In this document: piece by piece, positions 52,881 to 61,548 of the stretch
Position numbering within the stretch: the stretch's first letter is position 1
How the letters are laid out: each line of letters opens with the position of its first letter
Assembly: GCF_023101165.1 (NCBI RefSeq)
Contig: NZ_CP078076.1
Span: forward strand, 3,100,001 to 3,164,000
Length of the DNA: 64,000 nt
Source: Microbacterium sufflavum
GTDB taxonomy: Bacteria > Actinomycetota > Actinomycetes > Actinomycetales > Microbacteriaceae
Direction: 5' to 3'
The notes under the pieces: model-generated
What the model saw: the letters and a program-made list of their open reading frames with translations, nothing else
The model's database searches: none
Told to the model about the DNA's origin: nothing
Made by a program: the position numbers and the translations under genes

Positions 52881-54530
52881 ATGCCCGACCTGATCTTCGA
52901 CGACGTCTCCATCACCTACCGCACCTCCGGCCGCTCCGGCCGCGACGAGGTCGCCGCGGTGCGCAACGTCTCCCTCACCCTCCCCGCCGGGCAGACCCTC
53001 GGCATCGCCGGCGAGTCGGGGTCGGGCAAGAGCACCCTCGCGATGAGCGTGCTGCGCCTGCTCCCCCGCAACGCCCGACTCAGCGGACGCGTGCTGCTGG
53101 GCGACCAGGACGTGGCGACGCTGTCGTTCGGACAGCTGCGCGCCGTGCGGTGGGCGCAGACCTCCATCGTGTTCCAGGGCGCGATGCACTCGCTGAACCC
53201 GGTGCGCACGGTCGCATGGCAGCTGAACGAGGCGCTGGAGCTGCACGCCTCCGATCGCTGGAAGACCGAGAAGGCGCGGAAGGAACGGGTGCGCGAGCTG
53301 CTCGACGTCGTCGACCTTCCGCCGCAGAAGGGCGAGGCGTATCCGCACGAGCTCTCCGGCGGGCAGCGGCAGCGCGTCATGATCGCGATGGCTCTCGCGT
53401 GCGACCCCGAGGTGATCATCGCGGACGAGCCCACCACCGCGCTCGACGTGATCGTGCAGAAGCAGATCCTCGACATGATCTCCCGGCTGGTCGCCGAGCG
53501 CGGCATCTCGATGCTGATGATCAGCCACGACCTGTCGGTGCTCGCGACCGCGTGCGACCGCATCGCGATCATGCGCAACGGCGAGCTGGTCGAGGTCGGC
53601 GAGAGCTACGCGGTGTGCACGACGCCCGAGCAGGCGTACACGCGCCAGCTCGCCGACGCGTTCCCCACCATCGGCGACCCCGCCTCCCGCATGGCGCCGG
53701 TGACCCGGCACGGACGCGACGCCGACGACGTGCCGGAGATCGTCCACGGCGACGAGGTGCTGCTGGAGGCGAAGGGCCTCAACGTCACCTACCGCTCGGG
53801 AGGCCGGCCCGTGCACGCGGTGCGCGACGTCGACCTCGCGGTGCGGCGCGGCGAGATCGTGGCGCTGGTCGGCCAGTCCGGCTCGGGCAAGTCGACCCTC
53901 GCCCGCGCCCTCATGGGACTGCAGCCCGCCGACCCGGGGTCGCAGATCCTGTTCGAGGGCTCTCCGATCGCGGCGAAGGGCCGGGCGCTCGCGCAGTTCC
54001 GCTCGCAGGTGCAGCTGGTGCTGCAGGACCCGTGGGCGGCGCTCAACCCCAAGCACAGCGTGTACGAGTCGGTCGCCGAAGGCCTGCGCGTGCAGCGCTA
54101 CCCCGGAGACGAGCGCGAGCGCGTGGCGCAGAGCCTCGCCGACGCCGAGCTGACGCCGCCCGAGCAGTACTTCGGCGCGATCCCGCAGGAGCTCAGCGGC
54201 GGTCAGCGGCAGCGCGTCGTGATCGCCGGGGCCCTGGCCGTGCAGCCGCAGATGCTGATCGCCGACGAACCCGTCGCCTCGCTCGACGCCTCGGTGCGCG
54301 GCGAGATCCTGGGACTGCTGCTCGACCTGCGCCGCCGCCTCGGGCTCTCAGCGCTCGTCATCACGCACGACCTCGGGCTCGCGTGGAACATCGCCCACAC
54401 GGTCGCCGTCATGTACCACGGGCAGATCGTGGAGCACGGCCCCACGGAGGAGGTGCTGCTGAACCCGCAGCACGAGTACACGCGGCACCTGCTCTCTGCG
54501 GCACCGCGCATCGAGGAGAGGACCGCATGA
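52881..54530 (+). CDS. Fused DppD-DppF type peptide ABC transporter ATPase
   Basis: A 549-residue two-domain ATPase. Domain 1: GESGSGKST (near 45), LSGGQRQRVMIAMAL, VIIADEPTTALD, LMISHDL. Domain 2: GQSGSGKST (near 332), LSGGQRQRVVIAGAL, MLIADEPVASLD, LVITHDL. It begins one base after the upstream stop. Third fused Opp/Dpp ATPase in this window, so all three importers share this design. It ends in the four-base overlap with the S66 gene. Confidence 0.93.
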   Translation: MPDLIFDDVSITYRTSGRSGRDEVAAVRNVSLTLPAGQTLGIAGESGSGKSTLAMSVLRLLPRNARLSGRVLLGDQDVATLSFGQLRAVRWAQTSIVFQGAMHSLNPVRTVAWQLNEALELHASDRWKTEKARKERVRELLDVVDLPPQKGEAYPHELSGGQRQRVMIAMALACDPEVIIADEPTTALDVIVQKQILDMISRLVAERGISMLMISHDLSVLATACDRIAIMRNGELVEVGESYAVCTTPEQAYTRQLADAFPTIGDPASRMAPVTRHGRDADDVPEIVHGDEVLLEAKGLNVTYRSGGRPVHAVRDVDLAVRRGEIVALVGQSGSGKSTLARALMGLQPADPGSQILFEGSPIAAKGRALAQFRSQVQLVLQDPWAALNPKHSVYESVAEGLRVQRYPGDERERVAQSLADAELTPPEQYFGAIPQELSGGQRQRVVIAGALAVQPQMLIADEPVASLDASVRGEILGLLLDLRRRLGLSALVITHDLGLAWNIAHTVAVMYHGQIVEHGPTEEVLLNPQHEYTRHLLSAAPRIEERTA

Positions 54531-55504
54531 CCGACACGATGGAGGGCACCGCGATCGGCACGGACTCGCCCTACCTGGACTCCGCGCCGCTGCGACCGGG
54601 CGACACCGTGGCGATCGTGTCGCCCTCGGGCCCCGGCAACGAGGAGAACACGCAGCGCGCCGTCGACTACTACGAGTCGTGGGGCCTGAACGTGAGGGTG
54701 GGAGAGCACGTGCTCACGCCGCACCCGCGCGCCTCCTACCTCGCCGGCCCCGACGACCTGCGCCGCGCCGACCTCGTGGCCGCCTGGCTGGACCCCGAGG
54801 TCGACGCGGTCGTCACGGCCCGCGGCGGCTACGGCGCCCTGCGGCTGCTCGACGGCATCGACTGGGCGGCCATGCGGCGCGGAGCCCTCCGGCGCGACGG
54901 ACGGCCGAAGCTGCTCACCGGCTCGTCGGACGTGACCGCGCTGCACGAGACCTGGCGCGCGCACCTCGGCGTCGCCACGCTGTTCTGTCCGATGGCGGGC
55001 AACAACGTGTTCCGCGACTCGCCGACCGTGCGCGACGACGTGCAGCGCTGGCTGTTCGAGCCCTGGCGCGGACGGGAGCTCATCGGCCCGAAGACCGAGA
55101 TCATGACGCGGGGCCGGGCGGAGGGACGCTTCACCGGCGGCAACCTCAGCCTCCTGGCGGCGGGACTGGGGGCGCCGGAGGCCTCCGTCGCCGCCCCGGG
55201 CATCCTGTTCCTGGAGGACATCACGGAGGAGCCGTACCGGCTGGACGGCTTCGTGACGCAGCTGCGCCGGGCCGGGCGGCTCGCCCAGGCCTCGGGCATC
55301 GTGCTGGGCTCCTGGCACGAGTGCGGCGACCTCGAGCTCGTGCACGCCCTGATGCGCGACGAGTTCCAAGACCGCGGGGTGCCGGTGCTGTGGGAGCAGG
55401 GCTTCGGCCACGACCCGCACGCGCTCACGATCCCGCTCGGCGTGGACGGGGTGCTCGACGCGACCGGGGACGAGCCGCGCCTCACGGTCGGGCTGCCGGC
55501 ATGA
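54527..55504 (+). CDS. S66 family LD-carboxypeptidase-like peptidase
   Basis: A 325-residue serine peptidase of family S66 (LD-carboxypeptidase, LdcA; MccF relatives). DTVAIVSPSGPGNEE near 26-40, ARGGYGALRLLDGIDW near 98-113, the nucleophile S134 in GSSD, FLEDITEEPYRLDGF, and His in FGHDPHA match the family and its Ser-Glu-His triad. LdcA removes terminal D-Ala from tetrapeptide of the cell wall in the cytoplasm. No signal peptide is present. ATG 54527 overlaps the ATPase stop by four bases. In Bacillus ykfA the same family sits with an Ala-Glu epimerase and a transporter gene, a comparable grouping. Confidence 0.92.
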   Translation: MTDTMEGTAIGTDSPYLDSAPLRPGDTVAIVSPSGPGNEENTQRAVDYYESWGLNVRVGEHVLTPHPRASYLAGPDDLRRADLVAAWLDPEVDAVVTARGGYGALRLLDGIDWAAMRRGALRRDGRPKLLTGSSDVTALHETWRAHLGVATLFCPMAGNNVFRDSPTVRDDVQRWLFEPWRGRELIGPKTEIMTRGRAEGRFTGGNLSLLAAGLGAPEASVAAPGILFLEDITEEPYRLDGFVTQLRRAGRLAQASGIVLGSWHECGDLELVHALMRDEFQDRGVPVLWEQGFGHDPHALTIPLGVDGVLDATGDEPRLTVGLPA

Positions 55505-56337
55505 TCGCCCTCCCCCCGCTCGACCCCCGGGCGACCTGGTCCGTCCGGCTGCTCGACGCGGACACCGGGGCGACCCTGGCCGAGCACGACCCGGACGTGC
55601 GGTGCGAGACCGCGAGCATCGGCAAGATCTTCCTGCTCATCGAGGTCGCCCGGCGGCTGGAGGACGGGACGCTCGCGGCGGACGCGCGCATCGACATCCC
55701 CGACGAGCACCGTGTCGAGGACTCGGGGCTGCTGTACCGGATGCACGACCAGCGCGTCACCGTGCACGACGCGGCACTCCTCGTCGGCGCCGTGAGCGAC
55801 AACCTCGCCACGAACGCGCTCCTCCGCCTCTGCGGACTCGACGCCGTCCGCGCGGTCGCCCCGGAGCTCGGCTACCGCGACACCGCGCTGCACGACTACA
55901 TCCGCAACGAGCGCACGCCCGACCTGCCGTGGACGCCGTCGTTCGGCACCGCGGCCGAGCTGTCCGACGTGATGCGGCGGCTCGGCGCCGGCGAGGTCTT
56001 CTCCCCCGCCGTGAGTGCGCGCGTGCTGGACTGGCTGGCCGCCGACACCGACACGTCGATGACCGCCGACGCGTTCCTGCTCGACCCCCTCGCGCACGTC
56101 GAGGCGGAGTACCAGGGCCTGGTGCTGCGTCACAAGACCGGCAGCGTGGGCTTCGCGCGGGTGGACGTCGGACTGCTGCGCGGCCCGGAGGGCGCGGTCG
56201 CCTACGCCGTCGCGGCGAACTGGAAGACCGCGGGCACCGACCTGCGAGCGCCCGTGCTCGACGGCATGCGCGCGGTCGGCGAGCTCATCCGGGCGCACGT
56301 GACCGGACGCCCGCGCGACGACGGAGGGGACGCATGA
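55501..56337 (+). CDS. Class A beta-lactamase-fold serine hydrolase, copy 1
   Basis: A 278-residue cytoplasmic protein with the class A layout: S39-x-x-K42 (ASIGKIF), SDN at 99-101 (AVSDNLATN), and KTG in LRHKTGS near 212. The omega-loop motif ExxLN that carries the deacylating Glu of true beta-lactamases is not seen, and there is no signal peptide, so antibiotic hydrolysis in the periplasm is unlikely. Hydrolysis of small D-peptides or amides fits the neighbours. The ATG at 55501 overlaps the S66 stop by four bases. The next gene is a paralogue in tandem. Confidence 0.85.
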   Translation: MIALPPLDPRATWSVRLLDADTGATLAEHDPDVRCETASIGKIFLLIEVARRLEDGTLAADARIDIPDEHRVEDSGLLYRMHDQRVTVHDAALLVGAVSDNLATNALLRLCGLDAVRAVAPELGYRDTALHDYIRNERTPDLPWTPSFGTAAELSDVMRRLGAGEVFSPAVSARVLDWLAADTDTSMTADAFLLDPLAHVEAEYQGLVLRHKTGSVGFARVDVGLLRGPEGAVAYAVAANWKTAGTDLRAPVLDGMRAVGELIRAHVTGRPRDDGGDA

Positions 56338-57146
56338 GCGCGATCGACGTGGAGCTGCCGAGCGGGAACGGCACCGTGTGGTCGGTGCTCGTGCAGGACG
56401 TCGACACCGGCGAGGTGCTGCTGCGCCACGACCCCGAGGCCGTGCAGGACACCGCGAGCGTGGGCAAGATCTTCCTGCTGCACCGGCTGCTCGCCGAGGT
56501 CGACGCGGGCACCCGCACGCTGGAAGAGCGCGTGACCCGGCGCCCCGTGGAGGCCATCGAGGACTCGGGGCTGTGGTACCTGCTGCAGGCCGACGAGCTG
56601 TCGCTGTACGACGTGGCGGCGCTGATCGGCGCGGTGAGCGACAACGCCGCCACCAACACCCTGGGCCGCGTGATCGGCATCCCCGTGGTGCAGGAGCACA
56701 CCCGGGCGCTCGGCTACACCGCCTCCGCGCTCGACGACATCGTGCGGTGGCCGATCCCGCCCGGCGCTCCCCGGACGCTGTCGCACGCGAACGCCGCGGA
56801 GCTCGTGCGCTTCATGTCGCGGCTCGCCGACGGCGCCGATCTCTCGCCCGCGTCGGCCGACACGCTGCGGCGGTGGCTCGGTGCCGGCATGGACCTGTCG
56901 ATGGTCGCCTCGGCGTTCGAGCTCGACCCGCTCGCGCACTGGGGTTTCGACCGCGGCGTGTGGCTGCTGAACAAGACCGGCACGATCTCGCGGGTCCGCG
57001 CCGACACGGGCCTCGTCATGTCGCCCACCCGGCGCATCGCCTACGCCGTGCTGGCCACCTGGAACAGCGGTGCGGACGGCCGCGGCCCGGTGCTGGCGGC
57101 CATGCGCCGGATCGGCGAGGGCATCCACGCCGCGCTCGCCGACTGA
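56334..57146 (+). CDS. Class A beta-lactamase-fold serine hydrolase, copy 2
   Basis: A 270-residue paralogue of the preceding protein with S42-x-x-K45 (ASVGKIF), SDN at 102-104 (AVSDNAATN) and KTG in LLNKTGT. Both share an EDSGL(L/W)Y segment before the SDN loop and lack ExxLN and a signal peptide. Divergence between copies is high enough to suggest different substrates. ATG 56334 overlaps the previous stop by four bases. It ends the plus-strand unit; no terminator-like hairpin is obvious in the following 97 bases. Confidence 0.85.
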   Translation: MSAIDVELPSGNGTVWSVLVQDVDTGEVLLRHDPEAVQDTASVGKIFLLHRLLAEVDAGTRTLEERVTRRPVEAIEDSGLWYLLQADELSLYDVAALIGAVSDNAATNTLGRVIGIPVVQEHTRALGYTASALDDIVRWPIPPGAPRTLSHANAAELVRFMSRLADGADLSPASADTLRRWLGAGMDLSMVASAFELDPLAHWGFDRGVWLLNKTGTISRVRADTGLVMSPTRRIAYAVLATWNSGADGRGPVLAAMRRIGEGIHAALAD

Positions 57147-57243
57147 GCACCGCTCGCACCGCAGGACATCCGGGCGCGGTTGCCGCGACACGTCGCGCGT
57201 CCGTCCTCCACGGCGACGTTTCCCCCCGGGTCGTGAACGCCGG

Positions 57244-58293
57244 TCAGACGACCCCGGCGCGCGCCAGGCGCTCGCGCACCCGATCGATCGGCACCGCGTG
57301 CGCCGTCTGCCCCTCGCGGCCCACGGTGGTCTCGGCGGTCAGCACGGAGTTGATCAGCGCCTCCTCGACCGCGTCCATCGTCGCGGCGAACAGCGGCGAG
57401 AGCTCGTCGTCCGCCGCGAGCCCGCCCGTCGCCGGGTCGTGCACGGAGAACGCGATGGCGTAGTCGCCGCTGCCCTGCGCGTAGTCGGCACCGACGCCCC
57501 GCATCGCGAACACGGCGCGGTTGGCCACGCGCCCGAGCTGGCGGCCGTCGACCGGCGCATCGGTGGCGACGACGATCATGCAGGAGTTCCCGACCGGCTC
57601 CGCAGGGTCGTCCGTGAGCAGCTCCTCCGCGGGCAGGGGCACCCCGGCGATGCGCAGCGTGCCACTGAAGTTCGTCTGCACGAGCGCGCCGACCGTGCAC
57701 GGGGTTCCGGCCACGTCGACCACCCGCGACGCCGTGCCGATGCCGCCCTTGTAGCCGAGGGCGACCGTCCCGGCACCCGCACCGACACAGCCCTCCGCGA
57801 CGGGACCGGACGCCGCCGCCTCCAGTGCCGCGACCACCTGCTCCTCGCCCACGGCCCGCCGACGGATGTCCGAGAGGAACCCGTCGTTCGTCTCCCCCAC
57901 CACCGGGTTCAGCGTCGTCGTGTGCGCGTGCGCGGGTGTCGCCAGCACGTGCCCGAGCAGCGCGTCGGCCACGCGGAACACCGACAGGGTCGACGTGAGG
58001 AGGATCGGCGTCTCCAGCGCGCCGAGCTCGCGCAGCTGCGTGGCACCGACGAGCTTGCCGTAGCCGTTGCCCACGGAGAGGTTCGCGGGAAGGCTGCGGC
58101 GCCGCGCGGTGAGCGCGTCCGGCACGATCGCCGTGACCCCCGTGTGCAGACCGTCGCCGTGCAGCGTGGCGTGGCCGACCCGCACCCCGGGCACGTCGGT
58201 GATCGCGTTCTCCGAACCGCGCGCGAAGGCTCCGGGCGCGACGCCGAGGTCGGCGAGCCGGGGACGGGTGGACGAGGACGACGGCGATGTCAT
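57244..58293 (-). CDS. P1 family peptidase (DmpA/BapA type aminopeptidase)
   Basis: A 349-residue N-terminal-nucleophile enzyme of the S58/P1 family. ITDVPGVRVGHATL near 31-44, VGNGYGKLVG near 74-83, GETNDGFLSD near 133-142 and GAGTVALGYKGGIGTASR are conserved. The self-cleavage site is Asn236-Ser237 in VGNSCMIVVATDAP; Ser237 becomes the nucleophile. DmpA hydrolyses L-aminopeptide and D-amino acid amide/ester bonds, and BapA acts on beta-peptides, so this too tolerates non-standard residues. It is convergent with the D-peptide operon and may be co-regulated or independent. ATG 58293 fits the family start. Confidence 0.9.
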   Translation of the reverse strand: MTSPSSSSTRPRLADLGVAPGAFARGSENAITDVPGVRVGHATLHGDGLHTGVTAIVPDALTARRRSLPANLSVGNGYGKLVGATQLRELGALETPILLTSTLSVFRVADALLGHVLATPAHAHTTTLNPVVGETNDGFLSDIRRRAVGEEQVVAALEAAASGPVAEGCVGAGAGTVALGYKGGIGTASRVVDVAGTPCTVGALVQTNFSGTLRIAGVPLPAEELLTDDPAEPVGNSCMIVVATDAPVDGRQLGRVANRAVFAMRGVGADYAQGSGDYAIAFSVHDPATGGLAADDELSPLFAATMDAVEEALINSVLTAETTVGREGQTAHAVPIDRVRERLARAGVV

Positions 58294-58378
58294 GCTCCGA
58301 TCCTCCCAGTCGCGGCGGGTGCGGGTCCGCGCCGCGCCGAGTGTCCGCCGCGGTCGAGCGACCCGCCCGCACGCTCGG

Positions 58379-58384
58379 TAGACT
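58379..58384 (+). promoter_or_regulatory. -10 element of valS
   Basis: TAGACT lies 65 bases before the valS ATG in the divergent spacer. Sequence upstream (TCGAGC at 58354-58359, 19 bases away) is only a weak -35. No T-box motif is found upstream of valS, unlike ileS. Confidence 0.45.
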
Positions 58385-58449
58385 GGGCGGCACCACCCAC
58401 ACTCAGGCACGCTCACACAGTGCCGCATACATCGCTCGAGGAGACCTCC

Positions 58450-61044
58450 ATGTCCGCCATCCCTGACAAGCCCGCACTCGAAGGTCTCGAAGCGAAGTGG
58501 GACGCCGCCTGGGCGGAGCAGGGCACCTACCTGTTCGACCGTCTGCGCGCCGCGGAACTCGGCCGTGAGGGCGTGTACTCGATCGACACCCCGCCGCCCA
58601 CCGCCTCGGGCAGCCTGCACATCGGGCACGTGTTCTCGTACACCCACACCGACGTCAAGGCGCGGTACGAGCGGATGCGCGGCAAGACCGTGTTCTACCC
58701 GATGGGCTGGGACGACAACGGCCTGCCCACCGAGCGCCGCGTGCAGAACTACTACGGCGTGCGCTGCGACCCCTCGCTCCCCTATGACCCCGACTTCGCC
58801 CCGCCGTTCGAGGGCGGAGACAACAAGTCCAGCCGTGCGGCCGACCAGCAGCCCATCAGCCGGCGCAACTTCATCGAGCTGTGCGAGCGCCTCACGATCG
58901 AGGATGAGAAGCAGTTCGAGGCACTGTTCCGGCAGCTCGGCCTGAGCGTGGACTGGACGCAGACCTACCGCACGATCTCCGACGACACGATCCGCCAGAG
59001 CCAGCTCGCGTTCCTGCGCAACATCGACCGGGGCGAGGCCTACCAGGCCCTCGCGCCGACGCTGTGGGACATCGACTTCCGCTCCGCCATCGCGCAGGCC
59101 GAGCTGGAGGACCGCGACCAGCAGGCCGCGTATCACACGATCGAGTTCCCCTTCGCGGACGGCTCCGGCTCGATCGCGATCGACACCACGCGTCCGGAGC
59201 TCCTCCCCGCGTGCATCGCGATCGTGACCCACCCCGAGGGCCCGCACAAGCACCTGATCGGCACGAAGGTGCGCACCCCGTTCTTCGGTGCCGAGATCGA
59301 GATCCACGGTCACCACCTCGCCCAGCCCGACAAGGGCACCGGTGCCGCCATGGTGTGCACCTTCGGCGACGTGACCGACATCGTCTGGTGGCGTGAGCTG
59401 CGCACGACCGATGGTCGCGACCTGCCGAACATGACCACGATCGGCCTCGACGGCCGGTTCCTCCCGGAGGCTCCGTCCCTCGTGGCCGACGCCGACGCCC
59501 GCGCCTGGTACGCGGCCGAGGTCGCCGGCAAGACCGTGTTCAGCGCCCGCAAGGCGATCGTCGAGAAGCTGCAGGAGACGGGCGACCTGACCGCGGTCGG
59601 CAAGCCCTTCCAGCACGCCGTGAAGTTCTTCGAGAAGGGCGACCGTCCGCTCGAGATCGTGTCCACGCGCCAGTGGTACATCCGCAACGGCGCCCGCGAC
59701 GGAGAGCTGCGCAACCAGCTGCTCGCGCACGGGCAGGAGCTCGCGTGGCACCCCGACTTCATGCGCGTGCGGTACGAGAACTGGGTCGGCGGTCTCACCG
59801 GCGACTGGCTCGTGTCCCGGCAGCGCTTCTTCGGCGTGCCGATCCCCCTCTGGTACGCGCTTGATGAGAACGGCGACCGCGACTACGACCGCGTGCTCGT
59901 CCCCGACGCCGCGAGCCTGCCGATCGACCCGACCACCGACGTGCCGGCCGGGTACACGGAAGACCAGCGCGGCGTGCCGGGCGGGTTCGACGCCGAGGCC
60001 GACATCCTCGACACGTGGGCCACGTCGTCGCTCACGCCGCAGCTCGCCGGCGGCTGGCAGCGCGACGAGGAGCTGTGGCAGCTCACGGCCCCGTTCGACC
60101 TGCGTCCCCAGGGGCAGGACATCATCCGCACCTGGCTGTTCTCCACCATGCTGCGCTCGACGCTGGAAGACGGCAGGGCCCCGTGGAAGAACGCCGCGAT
60201 CTCCGGCTTCATCGTCGACCCGGACCGCAAGAAGATGTCGAAGTCGAAGGGCAACGTGGTCACCCCGGCCGACGTGCTCGACGCGCACGGCTCCGACGCG
60301 GTGCGGTACTGGGCGGCCTCCAGCCGACTGGGCATGGACGCCGCGTTCGACCCGCAGAATCCGACCCAGGTGAAGATCGGGCGGCGCCTGGCCATCAAGG
60401 TGCTCAACGCCGCGAAGTTCGTGCTGTCGTTCCCGGTGCCGGAGGGCGCGCAGGTCACCCACGCGCTGGACGCCTCGATGCTCACGGCCCTCGACGCCGT
60501 GGTGGCGGAGGCGACCGCGGCGTTCGACCGCTACGACGCCGCGCGCGCGCTCGAGCTCACCGAGGCGTTCTTCTGGACGTTCTGCGACGACTACCTGGAG
60601 CTGGTGAAGGAGCGGGCGTACAACCAGAACGACGTGGGACAGGCGTCGGCGGCACTGGCGCTGCGCCTGGCGCTGTCCACGCTCCTGCGTCTGCTCGCGC
60701 CCGTGCTGTCGTTCGCGACCGAGGAGGCGTGGTCGTGGTTCGAGCAGGGTTCCGTGCACACCGCCGCGTGGCCGGAGCCGCTGGGCATCGAGGGCGACGC
60801 CGCGGTGCTGGCCGCCGCGAGCGAGGCCCTGATCGGCATCCGTCGTGCGAAGACGGAGGCGAAGGCGTCGCAGAAGACCCCGGTGTCGCGCGCGGCGATC
60901 GCCGCCCCTGCCGCGAAGCTCGACGCGCTGCGCGCCGCCGCCGACGACCTCCGCGCGGTCGGCCGCATCGCCGAGCTCGAGTTCACCGAGGCCGAGGAGT
61001 TCGCGGTGACCGCGATCGAGCTCGCCCCGGTCGAGGCGTCGTGA
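58450..61044 (+). CDS. valS: Valyl-tRNA synthetase
   Basis: An 864-residue class I synthetase. HIGH lies at 57-60 (SGSLHIGHVFSY), the ValRS-type DDNGLPTERRVQ segment near 93-104, and KMSKS near 595-599 (RKKMSKSKGN). The editing domain lies between. About 85 residues shorter than E. coli ValRS; the C-terminal arm that normally forms a coiled coil is reduced. GGAGA lies about six bases before the ATG. It overlaps the next start by one base (TGATG). Confidence 0.96.
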   Translation: MSAIPDKPALEGLEAKWDAAWAEQGTYLFDRLRAAELGREGVYSIDTPPPTASGSLHIGHVFSYTHTDVKARYERMRGKTVFYPMGWDDNGLPTERRVQNYYGVRCDPSLPYDPDFAPPFEGGDNKSSRAADQQPISRRNFIELCERLTIEDEKQFEALFRQLGLSVDWTQTYRTISDDTIRQSQLAFLRNIDRGEAYQALAPTLWDIDFRSAIAQAELEDRDQQAAYHTIEFPFADGSGSIAIDTTRPELLPACIAIVTHPEGPHKHLIGTKVRTPFFGAEIEIHGHHLAQPDKGTGAAMVCTFGDVTDIVWWRELRTTDGRDLPNMTTIGLDGRFLPEAPSLVADADARAWYAAEVAGKTVFSARKAIVEKLQETGDLTAVGKPFQHAVKFFEKGDRPLEIVSTRQWYIRNGARDGELRNQLLAHGQELAWHPDFMRVRYENWVGGLTGDWLVSRQRFFGVPIPLWYALDENGDRDYDRVLVPDAASLPIDPTTDVPAGYTEDQRGVPGGFDAEADILDTWATSSLTPQLAGGWQRDEELWQLTAPFDLRPQGQDIIRTWLFSTMLRSTLEDGRAPWKNAAISGFIVDPDRKKMSKSKGNVVTPADVLDAHGSDAVRYWAASSRLGMDAAFDPQNPTQVKIGRRLAIKVLNAAKFVLSFPVPEGAQVTHALDASMLTALDAVVAEATAAFDRYDAARALELTEAFFWTFCDDYLELVKERAYNQNDVGQASAALALRLALSTLLRLLAPVLSFATEEAWSWFEQGSVHTAAWPEPLGIEGDAAVLAAASEALIGIRRAKTEAKASQKTPVSRAAIAAPAAKLDALRAAADDLRAVGRIAELEFTEAEEFAVTAIELAPVEAS

Positions 61045-61259
61045 TGCAGCTGGGCACCCGCTGGGCCACCGGCACGCAGCCGCCCGCGTCGGTCCCGGAG
61101 GCGCTGCGCTCCGCGATCGCCGAGGTCGAGGCCCGCGGGCTCACCGGACACTGGACGCTCACCTGGCTGGAGGGCCGGGCGCTCGCCGAGCTCGACGCGG
61201 GCTGGGAGGTCGTGCAGACGGCGTCCGGCGAGGTGGTGGCGCGTCCGTTCGAGGACTGA
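61044..61259 (+). CDS. Small conserved protein downstream of valS
   Basis: A 71-residue soluble protein: QLGTRWATGTQPPASVPEAL at the start, a helix (RSAIAEVEARG), then LTGHWTLTWLEGRALAEL and a short beta end. The pattern suggests a small alpha-beta fold without catalytic motifs. ATG 61044 overlaps the valS stop by one base, with GAGG seven bases upstream, so it is translationally coupled. I do not recognise a named family. Confidence 0.7.
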   Translation: MQLGTRWATGTQPPASVPEALRSAIAEVEARGLTGHWTLTWLEGRALAELDAGWEVVQTASGEVVARPFED

Positions 61260-61274
61260 GCACCCCCCGTGCGA

Positions 61275-61311
61275 CGAGAGCCCCGGATCCTCTGCGGATC
61301 CGGGGCTCTCG
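61275..61311. terminator. Bidirectional terminator after the valS unit
   Basis: CGAGAGCCCCGGATCC (61275-61290) pairs perfectly over 16 bp with 61296-61311 around a TCTGC loop. It lies 15 bases after the small gene and 18 bases from the convergent 72-residue gene's stop, serving both directions. Confidence 0.87.
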
Positions 61312-61329
61312 CGTCCGTGGCAGGGGCCG

Positions 61330-61548
61330 TCAGCGGCGCGGCGCCCCGAGCTGGGCGAGCAGGTGGTCGACGGCGCGCGGGTCGTGGCGGCGAGCCTGCT
61401 GCTCCGCCAGCAGGTCGAGGGCGAGCTGGCGGCGCCGCGCGCGCTCGGCCACGCGATGCTCGACGAGGCCGGTGAGGCGGTCGGCGAGGCGCAGCAGCCC
61501 CCGCTCCGTGCGCGTGGGGGCGGAGAGGTGCAGCGTGGCGGCGGTCAT
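61330..61548 (-). CDS. Small basic helical protein coupled to an ArsR-like gene
   Basis: A 72-residue protein, mostly helix and rich in Arg and Ala (LADRLTGLVEHRVAERARRRQL). No TM segment. The ATG at 61548 overlaps the stop of the regulator gene by four bases, so it is translated from the same mRNA. I do not recognise its family; a partner or modulator of the regulator is a guess from linkage only. Confidence 0.65.
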   Translation of the reverse strand: MTAATLHLSAPTRTERGLLRLADRLTGLVEHRVAERARRRQLALDLLAEQQARRHDPRAVDHLLAQLGAPRR

